Part shown: positions 53,815 through 62,369 of the stretch, piece by piece
Layout of the letters: the number at the start of each line of letters is the position of its first letter
How positions within the stretch are numbered: position 1 is the first letter of the stretch
Assembly: GCA_964396895.1 (NCBI GenBank)
Contig: CAYNGJ010000008.1
Span: 83,544 to 147,543, forward strand
Direction: 5' to 3'
DNA: 64,000 bases
Source of the DNA: UBA2334 sp964396895
GTDB taxonomy: Bacteria > Pseudomonadota > Gammaproteobacteria > Burkholderiales > Burkholderiaceae_C
Translations under genes and position numbers: made by a program
The notes under the pieces: model-generated
What the model was told of the DNA's origin: nothing
Seen by the model: only the letters and a program-made list of their open reading frames with translations
The model's database searches: none

Positions 53815-54010
53815 AGGAGAATTTTGTTGGAAAGCAGCCCCAGTCGCTCGCTTTCAGCGCTGCGGACAGCGTCACACCCCACCAGCGGTTGAGTCCGGTC
53901 GCTGGCCGCCAGCCAGGCGGGTGTGAGGGTCCGGGGAGCTGAAAGCGCCGTTCAGCCCCCTCTTGCCGCCCGTGGCCCACCCCCCACGCACGGCCCCGCC
54001 CCTCACCGCA
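53815..54010 (+). ncRNA. Candidate structured 5' leader of corA
   Basis: Nested helices: P1 CGCTTTCAGC (53849-53858) with GCTGAAAGCG (53938-53947), 10 bp; a small GCTG/CAGC hairpin (53859-53870); P2 TCACACCC (53872-53879) with GGGTGTGA (53919-53926), 8 bp; within it P3 CCAGCG/CGCTGG (53882-53905) and P4 CCGCC/GGCGG (53906-53920). All pairs are perfect. It matches no riboswitch class I know. It overlaps a possible leader ORF. Structure by eye only. Confidence 0.5.
53827..53892 (+). CDS. Possible 21-codon leader peptide upstream of corA
   Basis: AGGAGA (53815-53820) with 6-nt spacing precedes TTG 53827, opening a short frame (MESSPSRSLSALRTASHPTSG) to TGA 53890-53892. Its codons cover the 5' strands of helices P1, P2 and part of P3, so a translating ribosome would disrupt the structure. 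Salmonella corA is preceded by the CorL leader peptide, a precedent for control but not a sequence match. A second TTG lies in frame at 53824. Confidence 0.4.
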   Translation: MESSPSRSLSALRTASHPTSG

Positions 54011-54023
54011 ACGGAGCTTTTCC

Positions 54024-55010
54024 ATGCTCAACGTGTTCACGCTGGCCAATGGCCGTTTGTTTCAAGAAGAAATCGAGTCGCTGGAAGAGCTGGCCCGCTT
54101 CAAGCCCATCTGGGTGGACCTGGAGTCACCGACGCTTGAAGAGCGCCGTTGGGTCAAGCAGCACTTTGGGCTGGGCATTCCCGAAGACGCCATGGACGAC
54201 GACATCGAAGAGTCGGCCCGTTTCTTCGAGGAAGACAACGGCGAGCTGCACATCCGCTCCGACTTTCTGATCGATGACGAAGAAAACCCCCGCACGGTGC
54301 GCGTGGCCTTCATCTTGAACGAGCAGAACGATGCCCTGAAAAGCCGGGGCGTGCTCTTTTCCATCCACGACGAAGACGTGCCCGTGTTTCGCCTGCTGCG
54401 CATGCGGGCGCGGCGCATGCCCGGCCTGATCGACGACGCCAAAGACGTGTTGCTCAAACTCTTCGATGCCGATGCGGAGTACAGCGCCGATACGCTGGAG
54501 GACATTTACGACGACCTGGAGGTGGTCAGCAAACAGGTGCTCAAGGGCGATGTGGACGACGCCCTGGCCGGGGTGGTGCTGGCCTCGATCGCACGGCACG
54601 AGGACATGTCCAGCCGCATCCGCCGCAACGTGATGGACACGCGCCGCGCCGTCAGCTTCATGATGCGCACCCGCATGCTGGGCACCGCGCAGTTCGAGGA
54701 CGCGCGCCAAATCCTGCGCGACCTCGATTCGCTGGACGGCCACACCGCGTTTTTGTTCGACAAGATCAACTTTTTGATGGACGCCACCGTGGGTTTCATC
54801 AACATCAACCAGAACAAGATCATCAAGATCTTCTCGGTGGCCAGCGTCTCGCTGTTGCCGCCCACGCTGGTGGCCAGCAGCTACGGCATGAACTTCCAGT
54901 TCATGCCCGAGCTGCAGTGGCAGTGGGGCTACCCGATGGCCTTGGGGCTGATGGTGGTGTCGGCCGTGGTGCCCATGGTGTACTTCAGAAAACGTGGCTG
55001 GCTGAAATAA
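54024..55010 (+). CDS. corA: Magnesium/cobalt transporter CorA
   Basis: A 328-residue CorA: long soluble N-domain rich in acidic residues, two C-terminal TM helices, and the pore signature YGMNF followed by the acidic MPEL loop. It ends in the basic YFRKRGWLK. Forms pentameric Mg2+ channels. The start MLNVFTLANGRLF is preceded by CGGAG. A long, highly structured upstream region suggests post-initiation control. Confidence 0.95.
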   Translation: MLNVFTLANGRLFQEEIESLEELARFKPIWVDLESPTLEERRWVKQHFGLGIPEDAMDDDIEESARFFEEDNGELHIRSDFLIDDEENPRTVRVAFILNEQNDALKSRGVLFSIHDEDVPVFRLLRMRARRMPGLIDDAKDVLLKLFDADAEYSADTLEDIYDDLEVVSKQVLKGDVDDALAGVVLASIARHEDMSSRIRRNVMDTRRAVSFMMRTRMLGTAQFEDARQILRDLDSLDGHTAFLFDKINFLMDATVGFININQNKIIKIFSVASVSLLPPTLVASSYGMNFQFMPELQWQWGYPMALGLMVVSAVVPMVYFRKRGWLK

Positions 55011-55015
55011 CAAGT

Positions 55016-55067
55016 CAAAATGGCGTCCAGCGCTTTGTTGGCGTCATTGTTTGCTATGGTTGTTTTG
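55016..55067 (+). repeat. Dispersed AT-rich element, copy D
   Basis: Begins 6 bp after the corA stop. CAAAATGGCGTCCAGCGCTT and GTTTGCTAT (55049-55057) align with AAAATGGC..., CGCTTT and GTTTGCTAT of copy A, at similar spacing. Confidence 0.5.
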
Positions 55068-55839
55068 GGCTGTGGTTTGCGCCCAGGCGGGTCAGCCAGT
55101 CCAGCACCATGCTGGCGCTGGTGGCGCTGGCCACGTCATCCACAAACTGGTTGAAGTCCACGTGGGCCGAGTCATCGGCCCGGTCGGAAATGGTGCGCAC
55201 CACCGCCAGCGGCACCCCAAAGTCGTGGCACACCTGGGCCACGGCGGCCCCTTCCATTTCCACCGCCAGGGCCTGGGGCAGGCGCAGGCGCAGGGCATCA
55301 CTTTCTGGTGCGGTGGACACAAAGCGGTCGCCGCTGATGACCAGCCCGGTGTGGGTCTTGGGGTGTTGCAGGCCATAGGCGGCCACGGTGGCGGGTCCCA
55401 GTTGCGCCGCCCAGCGGGCCTGGGCACGGCGGGCCGCTTGTTCGAGGTGCACCGACCACGACGCCTCGGTGGCAAACACGGCCTGGCCGTAGCCGGGCAC
55501 CTCGTGCCGGGGGCACAGGGGTGAGGCGTCCATGTCGTGCTGCAGCAGGCCGCTGGCCACCACCACGTCACCCACCGCCACACCTTCACCCAGGCCACCG
55601 GCGACGCCGGTGAACACGATGCCGGTGACCCCGTGGTGCTGGATCAGCAAGGTGGCGGTGGTGGCGGCGGCCACCTTGCCAATGCCGGTGACCACGGCGA
55701 CCACGTCGGTGCCGCCCACATGGCCTGGCCAGTAGTCGCGCCCGGCCAAGCGCTGGCGCTGTTCGTGCGGCATGTGGGCCAGCACGGCGGCCAGTTCCTG
55801 GGGCAGGGCGCTCATCAGCCCGATGCGGCGTGGGGTCAC
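55054..55839 (-). CDS. mtnN: 5'-methylthioadenosine/S-adenosylhomocysteine nucleosidase
   Basis: A 261-residue nucleoside hydrolase of the PNP/UDP superfamily that cleaves MTA and SAH. Opens RIGLMSALPQELAAVLAHM; catalytic Glu in ALAVEMEGAAVAQVCHDFGVP and Asp in VVRTISDRADDSAHVDF. Slightly longer than the E. coli enzyme. It recycles MTA made by the speD-dependent spermidine pathway. Its 3' end runs into the palindromic element after corA, and it is followed upstream at 17 bp by fadD on the same strand. Confidence 0.92.
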   Translation of the reverse strand: MTPRRIGLMSALPQELAAVLAHMPHEQRQRLAGRDYWPGHVGGTDVVAVVTGIGKVAAATTATLLIQHHGVTGIVFTGVAGGLGEGVAVGDVVVASGLLQHDMDASPLCPRHEVPGYGQAVFATEASWSVHLEQAARRAQARWAAQLGPATVAAYGLQHPKTHTGLVISGDRFVSTAPESDALRLRLPQALAVEMEGAAVAQVCHDFGVPLAVVRTISDRADDSAHVDFNQFVDDVASATSASMVLDWLTRLGANHSPKQP

Positions 55840-55856
55840 GGTGGTTGGTGGGGGGC

Positions 55857-57539
55857 TCAGGTGGGTTTTTTGTCGCGCAGTTCGCGGCGCAAAATTTTGC
55901 CCACCGGGGTTTTGGGCAGTTCGGTGCGGAACTCGATCACCTTGGGCTGTTTGTAGCCCGTCAGGTTGGTTTTGCAGAACTCGCGCACGGCGGCTTCGGT
56001 CAGGCTGTCGTCTTTTTTAACGATCACCAGCTTGACGGCTTCACCGGTTTTGTCGTCGCTCACGCCGACGGCGGCGCATTCCATCACGCCGGGGCAGCTG
56101 GCCACCACGTCTTCCACCTCGTTGGGGTAGACGTTGAAGCCGCTGACCAGCACCATGTCTTTCTTGCGGTCCACGATGCGGAAAAAGCCGTTCTCGTCCA
56201 TCACGCCGATGTCGCCACTCTTGAAGTAGCCGTCGGCGGTCATGACCTTGGCGGTTTCATCGGGGCGCTGCCAGTAGCCGGCCATGACCTGCGGGCCTTT
56301 GATGGCAATCTCGCCAGGCTGGCCCATGGGCACTTCGTGGCCGTCGTCGTCCAGGCACTTCATGGAGGTGCCGGGCAGCGGCACGCCGATGGAGCCACTG
56401 AAGGCCTTGGAGGTGACAGGGTTGCAGCTGGCTGAGGGGCTGGTTTCTGACAGTCCGTAGCCTTCGCAAATGGGGCAGCCGGTTTTCTCCAGCCAGAGCT
56501 TGGCCACCGCCTGTTGCACGGCCATGCCGCCGCCCACGGTGACCTTGAGGTTGCGCCAGTTGACCGTGCCAAAGTCGGGGTGGTTGGCCAGCCCGTTGAA
56601 CAGGGTGTTGACCGCCGGAAAGCTGTGGAAGGTGTGCTTGCTCAGCTCTTTCAGCACGGCGGGCAGGTCGCGTGGGTTGGGAATGAGGATGACCTTGCCC
56701 CCTGTGCGCAGGCCCAGGATCATGTTCACGGTGAACGCGAAGATGTGATACAGCGGCAGCGCGCACACCGAGGTGGGCTGCTCGCTGGCGGGCACCGTGG
56801 CCATGACGGGCGCGTTCCACGCCTCGGATTGCAGCGCGTTGGCAATGACGTTGCGGTGCAGCAGCACGGCGCCCTTGCTCACGCCGGTGGTGCCGCCGGT
56901 GTACTGCAGCACGGCGGGGTCGTCGGCGTGGATGTCGGGCCGCTTCAGGGTGGCTTTGGTGCCCCTGGCCACCGCGTCGTTGAAGCGCACGGCCTGTGGC
57001 AGCTGGTAGGCGGGCACCATTTTCTTGACGTTGCGCACCACGTAGTTGACCAGCGCACCCTTCAGCAGGCCCAGGCGGTCGCCCATGGCGGCCAGCACCA
57101 CGTGCTTGACGGCGGTTTTGCCGATGCACTGCGCCAGCGTGTGGGCGAAGTTCTCGATGATGACGATGGCCTTGGCGCCCGAATCGTTCAGCTGGTGCTC
57201 CAGCTCGCGTGGGGTGTACAGCGGGTTCACGTTCACCACCACCAGACCCGCCCGCAGAATGGCGGCCACGGCAATGGGGTACTGGGGCACGTTGGGCATC
57301 ATGATGGCCACGCGGTCGCCCTTGACCAGCCCCAGGCTTTGCAGGTACGCCGCCAGGGCCTGTGACAGGCTGTCGGTTTCCCCATAGCTCATGTCTTTAC
57401 CCATGAAGCTGTAGGCCGTGCGCTGGGCGTACTGGCGGAAGCTGTCTTCCATCAGCTGCACCAGGGACTGGTACTGCGCGGTGTCGATGTCGGCGGGCAC
57501 CCCTGGTGGGTAGCTCTTCAGCCAAATGCGGTCGGTCAT
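55857..57539 (-). CDS. fadD: Long-chain fatty acid--CoA ligase
   Basis: A 560-residue acyl-CoA synthetase of the ANL superfamily, activating fatty acids for beta-oxidation. P-loop YTGGTTGVSKGAVLLHRN, A5 motif EGYGLSETSPSA, GYFKSGDIGVMDENGFFRIVDRKKDM and C-terminal catalytic Lys in PVGKILRRELR. Full length for bacterial FadD. Likely the first gene of a unit with mtnN. Confidence 0.94.
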   Translation of the reverse strand: MTDRIWLKSYPPGVPADIDTAQYQSLVQLMEDSFRQYAQRTAYSFMGKDMSYGETDSLSQALAAYLQSLGLVKGDRVAIMMPNVPQYPIAVAAILRAGLVVVNVNPLYTPRELEHQLNDSGAKAIVIIENFAHTLAQCIGKTAVKHVVLAAMGDRLGLLKGALVNYVVRNVKKMVPAYQLPQAVRFNDAVARGTKATLKRPDIHADDPAVLQYTGGTTGVSKGAVLLHRNVIANALQSEAWNAPVMATVPASEQPTSVCALPLYHIFAFTVNMILGLRTGGKVILIPNPRDLPAVLKELSKHTFHSFPAVNTLFNGLANHPDFGTVNWRNLKVTVGGGMAVQQAVAKLWLEKTGCPICEGYGLSETSPSASCNPVTSKAFSGSIGVPLPGTSMKCLDDDGHEVPMGQPGEIAIKGPQVMAGYWQRPDETAKVMTADGYFKSGDIGVMDENGFFRIVDRKKDMVLVSGFNVYPNEVEDVVASCPGVMECAAVGVSDDKTGEAVKLVIVKKDDSLTEAAVREFCKTNLTGYKQPKVIEFRTELPKTPVGKILRRELRDKKPT

Positions 57540-57672
57540 GTGTGGAGGCTCCGGGAAAGGTCAGAAACACCCCGCATTCTGACTGCAAACTGACGCAACT
57601 TTCTGAGAGCGCCCTCCAGACTTTCCCTATCGCCAGTCCCTGGGGGTCGGCAGTGCCAGGTTCACAGGTCCG

Positions 57673-59085
57673 TCAGCTCTTGAGCGCCACCAGCACCTCG
57701 TCCAGCATTTTCTTGGCGTCGCCAAACAGCATGCGGTTGTTTTCTTTGTAGAACAGCGGGTTGTCCACCCCGGCATAGCCAGATGCCATGGAGCGCTTCA
57801 TGACGATGGAAGTGCGGGCTTTCCAGACCTCCAGCACCGGCATGCCGGCGATGGGGCTGGTCGGGTCGTCTTGGGCGGCCGGGTTCACGATGTCGTTGGC
57901 GCCGATGACGATGGCCACTTCGGTGTCGGGGAAGTCCTCGTTGATCTCGTCCATCTCCATCACGATGTCGTAAGGCACTTTGGCCTCGGCCAGCAGCACG
58001 TTCATGTGGCCGGGCATGCGGCCTGCGACGGGATGGATGGCGAAGCGCACATTCACACCTTTTTCGCGCAGCGTGCGGGTGATTTCAAACACCGTGTGCT
58101 GTGCCTGGGCCACCGCCATGCCGTAGCCGGGGACGATGACCACGCTCTTGGCGTCGCGCAGCATTTCGGCTGTTTCAGCGGCGCCCACGGGCACCACCTC
58201 ACCTTGCGGCTCGGCCGCTGCGCCAGAGGCCGCAGGCGTGCCGCCACCCGAGCCAAAGCCACCCGCAATCACGCTGATGAAGTTGCGGTTCATGGCGTTG
58301 CACATGATGTAGCTCAGGATGGCACCCGAGGAACCCACCAGCGCACCCGTGACGATCAGCAAGTCGTTGGACAGCATGAAGCCGGTGGCCGCGGCTGCCC
58401 AGCCCGAGTAGCTGTTGAGCATGGACACCACCACAGGCATGTCGGCTCCGCCAATGGCCATGACCATGTGGATGCCGAACAGCAGGGCAATGACCGTCAT
58501 GACGATCAGGGGCAGCATGCCGTCGGCCACGGTGTGGGCGTTGACAAACACCTGGCCAAAGGCGATGACCACCAGCAGCGCCGTCAGGTTCATCCAGTGG
58601 CGGCCGGGCAGCAGCATGGGCTTGCCGCCAATCTTGCCGTTGAGCTTGCCAAAGGCGATGAGTGAGCCCGAGAACGTGACCGCACCGATCAGGATGCCCA
58701 AGTAGATTTCGACCTCATGGATGGTTTTTTCTGCACCGGTGAACTGAATGGAGGTGTCCACGTAGCTGGCAAAACCCACCAGACAGGCCGCCAGGCCCAC
58801 CAGGCTGTGCATCAGCGCGACCAGTTCGGGCATTTGGGTCATCTTGACCACCTTGGCCGCAAACAGGCCAATGCCACCGCCCAGCAGCAGCGCCATGACG
58901 ATCCAGCCCACGCCATCGGGCGTGACGCGGGGGCCCAGCACCGTGGCCAGCACGGCCAGGCCCATGCCAATCATGCCGAACAGGTTGCCCCGGCGTGAGG
59001 TTTCCGGGTTGGACAGGCCACCCAGGCTCAGAATGAACAGAACGGCCGCACCCAGGTAGGCCATGTTGGAAAGGCTTTGAGACAT
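57673..59085 (-). CDS. pntB: NAD(P) transhydrogenase subunit beta
   Basis: A 470-residue subunit with nine or so TM helices (domain II) and a C-terminal NADP-binding domain III: VVIVPGYGMAVAQAQHTVFE, FAIHPVAGRMPGHMNVLLAEA, GANDIVNPAAQDDP and SGYAGVDNPLFY. It couples proton entry to NADPH formation. 30 bp downstream of pntA. Confidence 0.95.
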   Translation of the reverse strand: MSQSLSNMAYLGAAVLFILSLGGLSNPETSRRGNLFGMIGMGLAVLATVLGPRVTPDGVGWIVMALLLGGGIGLFAAKVVKMTQMPELVALMHSLVGLAACLVGFASYVDTSIQFTGAEKTIHEVEIYLGILIGAVTFSGSLIAFGKLNGKIGGKPMLLPGRHWMNLTALLVVIAFGQVFVNAHTVADGMLPLIVMTVIALLFGIHMVMAIGGADMPVVVSMLNSYSGWAAAATGFMLSNDLLIVTGALVGSSGAILSYIMCNAMNRNFISVIAGGFGSGGGTPAASGAAAEPQGEVVPVGAAETAEMLRDAKSVVIVPGYGMAVAQAQHTVFEITRTLREKGVNVRFAIHPVAGRMPGHMNVLLAEAKVPYDIVMEMDEINEDFPDTEVAIVIGANDIVNPAAQDDPTSPIAGMPVLEVWKARTSIVMKRSMASGYAGVDNPLFYKENNRMLFGDAKKMLDEVLVALKS

Positions 59086-59115
59086 GTGTGTCTTTCTTGA
59101 TTCTTGGTGGAGGGC

Positions 59116-60759
59116 TTATTTGCGGAACATGTCGAGCATGCGGCGCGTCACCGCGAAGCCACCGAACATGTTGATGGCCGTCAGCACCAGGGCGACGAAG
59201 GCCAATCCCCGGATGAGGCTGTCAGGCCGTCCATCCACACTGACGGCGGCACCCAGCATGGGCGGCGCAATCTGCACCAGCGCACCAATGGCAATGATGC
59301 TGGAGATGGCGTTGGTCACGCTCATCAGCGGCGTGTGCAGCGCAGGCGTGACGTTCCACACCACCATGTAGCCAATGAAGCAGGCCAGCACAAACACCGT
59401 GAAGTGCTGCAAGAAGGCCGCCGGGGCATACGAGCCAATGAACCAGAACACCACCGCCGCCACCGCCGCCAGGATGACCAGGTTTTTGACCGGCATGGGG
59501 GCACCCGCGCCGTGACCATGGCCACTTTTCTTTTCAGAGGCGGGTGCCGCAGGCTTGGCCGCAGGCCGGGGGGCTTGGGCAATGGGGGGCGCTGGCCAGG
59601 TGATTTCGCCGTTTTTGATGACGGTCAGGCCCCGGATGGCGTCGTCGTCCATGTTGACGTTGATGACACCGTCTTTGGTCTTGCACAGTTCTTCGCTCAG
59701 GCGGAACAGGTTGGTGGCATACAGCGTGGAAGACTGCCGCGCCAGACGCGACACCAAGTCGGTGTAGCCCACGATGGTCACGCCGTGCTTGACCACGGAC
59801 TGACCTGGCTCGGTCAGCTCGCAGTTGCCGCCTTGCTCGGCGGCCATGTCCACGATCACGCTGCCCGGCTTCATGGACTTGACCATGTCGGCGGTGATGA
59901 GCTTGGGCGCTGGCTTGCCAGGAATCAGCGCAGTGGTGATGATGATATCGGCCTCCAGCGCTTGCTTGGCGTACATTTCGCGCTGCGCTTTTTGAAAGCC
60001 TTCGCTCATGACCTTGGCGTAGCCACCACCGCCAGAGCCCTCTTCTTCGTAGTCCACTTTCACAAACTCACCGCCCAGGGACACCACCTGGTCGGCCACT
60101 TCGGCGCGGGTGTCGTTGGCGCGCACGATGGCACCCAAGCTGGCGGCCGTGCCAATGGCGGCCAGACCGGCCACGCCCGCACCGGCAATGAACACCTTGG
60201 CCGGGGGCACCTTGCCTGCGGCCGTGATCTGGCCGTTGAAGAAGCGGCCAAACGCATTGGCCGCCTCAATGACGGCGCGGTAGCCGCTGACACCGGCCAT
60301 GGAGGTGAGTGCGTCCATCTTCTGGGCGCGGCTCAGGGTGCGTGGCAGTGCGTCAATCGACAGCACCGTGGCCTTGCGGTCGGCCAGTTGTTGCATCAGC
60401 TCGGGGTTTTGCGCGGGCCAGATGAAGCCCACCAGCGTGGTGCCCTCTCGCACCAGTGCCACCTCGTCGGTGTTGGGCGCACGCACCTTGAACACAATGT
60501 CTGACGTGGCCCACAGCTCGGCCGCCGTGGGCACGATGACGGCCCCCTCTGCCCGGTAGGCGTCGTCACTGAAGGTGGCGGCATCGCCCGCACCCGATTC
60601 CACCGCCACGCTGAAGCCCAGCTTGATGAGCTTGGCCACGGTTTCGGGGACCGTGGCGACCCGTTTTTCGCCCGCGAAGGTTTCGCGCGGTACGCCTATG
60701 CGTTGGGGGGCGGGTGACGTGGCGTTGGCCGAATCGGATCCTGGGGCAGCTGGTTGCAT
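59116..60759 (-). CDS. pntA: NAD(P) transhydrogenase subunit alpha
   Basis: A 547-residue E. coli-type alpha subunit: NAD-binding domain I (GVPRETFAGEKRVATVPETV, AGVSGYRAVIEAAN, VFIAGAGVAGLAAIGTAASLGA, YTDLVSRLARQSSTLYATN), a Pro/Ala and His-Gly linker, then four C-terminal TM helices. ATG 60757-60759 (MQPAAPGSDS) has an excellent GAGGAGA; the longer in-frame start is less likely. Confidence 0.95.
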   Translation of the reverse strand: MQPAAPGSDSANATSPAPQRIGVPRETFAGEKRVATVPETVAKLIKLGFSVAVESGAGDAATFSDDAYRAEGAVIVPTAAELWATSDIVFKVRAPNTDEVALVREGTTLVGFIWPAQNPELMQQLADRKATVLSIDALPRTLSRAQKMDALTSMAGVSGYRAVIEAANAFGRFFNGQITAAGKVPPAKVFIAGAGVAGLAAIGTAASLGAIVRANDTRAEVADQVVSLGGEFVKVDYEEEGSGGGGYAKVMSEGFQKAQREMYAKQALEADIIITTALIPGKPAPKLITADMVKSMKPGSVIVDMAAEQGGNCELTEPGQSVVKHGVTIVGYTDLVSRLARQSSTLYATNLFRLSEELCKTKDGVINVNMDDDAIRGLTVIKNGEITWPAPPIAQAPRPAAKPAAPASEKKSGHGHGAGAPMPVKNLVILAAVAAVVFWFIGSYAPAAFLQHFTVFVLACFIGYMVVWNVTPALHTPLMSVTNAISSIIAIGALVQIAPPMLGAAVSVDGRPDSLIRGLAFVALVLTAINMFGGFAVTRRMLDMFRK

Positions 60760-60935
60760 GGGTTCTCCTCGGGGATGTCTCTGGGGTTGTCTCAACAGCG
60801 GGCAAATATATAAGCGGATGATTGTTCTTCCGTGTACTTACAGCCACGCTGCATTGTGCGGGATTTCCATGCACGGATCGTTGACGCACGCATCACGAAC
60901 GCGGGTGAACTCAGCTCCCCAGATAATCCCGTCCC

Positions 60936-61424
60936 ATGAACACCCGATGGACACCCAGCGTCACCGTGGCCGCCATCATCGAGCGCGGTGGCCGCTATTT
61001 GCTGGTCGAAGAACACACGCCCGAAGGCCTGCGCCTGAACAACCCCGCCGGTCACCTCGACCCCGGCGAAAGCCCGGCGCAGGGCTGCGCCCGCGAGGCC
61101 CTGGAAGAAACCACCCACACCTTCACGCCCACGGCGCTGGTGGGGGTGTACCTGTCGCGCTTTCAGCGCGAGGCCACGGGTGAAGACATCACCTATGTGC
61201 GTTTTGCTTTCTGCGGCGAGTTGGGCGATGCGGTGCCCGGTCGCCACCTGGACACTGGCATCGTCCGCACGGTGTGGATGACGCCCGACGAAGTGCGCGG
61301 CAGCGCCGAGCGTCACCGCAGTCCGCTGGTGCTGCGCTGCGTGGAAGACCACCTGCGCGGCCAGCAGGTGGCGCTGGACCTCGTGCACACCGACCCCTCT
61401 GTGCTGACGGGCAGTGGCGCGTGA
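60936..61424 (+). CDS. Nudix hydrolase (NudJ-like)
   Basis: A 162-residue Nudix protein with a full Nudix box GHLDPGESPAQGCAREALEETT (in two parts GHLDPGE and REALEETT), catalysing hydrolysis of nucleoside diphosphate derivatives or phosphatase-type reactions. The opening WTPSVTVAAIIERGGRYLLVEE and VYLSRF are NudJ-like. Its stop overlaps the GTG start of the TauE/SafE gene (GTGA). Confidence 0.9.
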   Translation: MNTRWTPSVTVAAIIERGGRYLLVEEHTPEGLRLNNPAGHLDPGESPAQGCAREALEETTHTFTPTALVGVYLSRFQREATGEDITYVRFAFCGELGDAVPGRHLDTGIVRTVWMTPDEVRGSAERHRSPLVLRCVEDHLRGQQVALDLVHTDPSVLTGSGA

Positions 61425-62230
61425 GCGGTGCCGAACAACTGGCCGCCTGGGGCCCGCTGGCCGCGCCTGCCCTGTTGGCGCTGGCCGGGTTTGCCGCTGG
61501 GGTGCTCAACGCCATGGCGGGTGGGGGCAGCTTCTTGACCTTTCCGGCGCTGGTGTTCACCGGCGTGCCACCCATTGCAGCCAACGCCACCAGCGCACTG
61601 GCCGTCAGCCCCGGCTACCTGGGCAGCGTGTGGGGTTTTCGCCCTGAGCTGGCGGCACTCGACCGGCGCTTGCTGCGCCGCGAGGCCCTGGTGTCGGCCG
61701 CAGGCGGCCTGTGCGGGGCGGGCCTGTTGCTGGTCACGCCCGCCAAGGTGTTTTCGGGCCTGGTGCCCTGGTTGCTGCTGTTTGCCACGGTGCTGTTTGC
61801 GCTGGGCCCCGCGTTGGTCAGGCGCATGGCGCGCCCCAGCGTCGAGGGGCAGCCTGCGTCGTCTGGCCAGGACCGCTTGGCGCGCTGGCGCACGCCGGGT
61901 CTGTTACTGGTGTCCATCTACGGCGGTTATTTCAACGGTGGCCTGGGCATCTTGCTGATGGCGCTGTACACGCTGGTGGGCGAGGCGCGCATCCACACCG
62001 CCAACGCCTTGAAAAATTTCAACTCGTTTGTGCTGTCCATCCTGTCGGTGGTGGCCTTTGCGCTGGCCGGCGCCATCGTCTGGCCGCAGGCGCTGCTGAT
62101 GATGGTGTGCGCCACCGCGGGCGGTTTTGTCGGCGCGCGTCTGGCCCGACGCATGCCCGCGTCGTGGGTGCGGGCGCTGGTCATTGCCACCGGTTTGCTG
62201 ATGTCGGTGGCTTTCTTTTGGCGGGGTTGA
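61421..62230 (+). CDS. TauE/SafE family sulfite/organosulfur exporter-like permease
   Basis: A 269-residue permease, eight or so TM helices in two repeats: GFAAGVLNAMAGGGSFLTFPALVFTGVPPIAANATS and GGYFNGGLGILLMALYTLVGEARIHTANALKNF. Family members export sulfite, sulfoacetate or related anions. GTG 61421 start overlaps the Nudix stop, so it is coupled. The FccB-like flavoprotein follows at 139 bp, consistent with sulfur metabolism. Confidence 0.88.
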   Translation: MSGAEQLAAWGPLAAPALLALAGFAAGVLNAMAGGGSFLTFPALVFTGVPPIAANATSALAVSPGYLGSVWGFRPELAALDRRLLRREALVSAAGGLCGAGLLLVTPAKVFSGLVPWLLLFATVLFALGPALVRRMARPSVEGQPASSGQDRLARWRTPGLLLVSIYGGYFNGGLGILLMALYTLVGEARIHTANALKNFNSFVLSILSVVAFALAGAIVWPQALLMMVCATAGGFVGARLARRMPASWVRALVIATGLLMSVAFFWRG

Positions 62231-62306
62231 GGCGGACTGCCGTACCGCCGACCGGGTGGGTTTTCCCCATGTGGCGGGCAGGGTCTTTTCCCTAAACTGA
62301 ATGCAT

Positions 62307-62321
62307 TACCCCGGTGGGGTA
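62307..62321. promoter_or_regulatory. CsoR/CstR-like operator dyad
   Basis: TACCCC-GGT-GGGGTA, a perfect G/C-tract inverted repeat of the type bound by CsoR/RcnR/CstR-family repressors, lies 49 bp upstream of the flavoprotein ATG. CstR-type repressors sense persulfide, which would suit sulfide oxidation. By motif only. Confidence 0.5.
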
Positions 62322-62369
62322 TGTGTTGACCGATGAGGCCTTCACCCGACACGCCTTCAGGAGCGCCAC

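Noticed and set aside
53815..54023. Known Mg2+ riboswitch (M-box) or other named riboswitch upstream of corA
   Set aside because: I see none of the conserved M-box, yybP-ykoY or TPP core sequences; described only as a candidate new leader.
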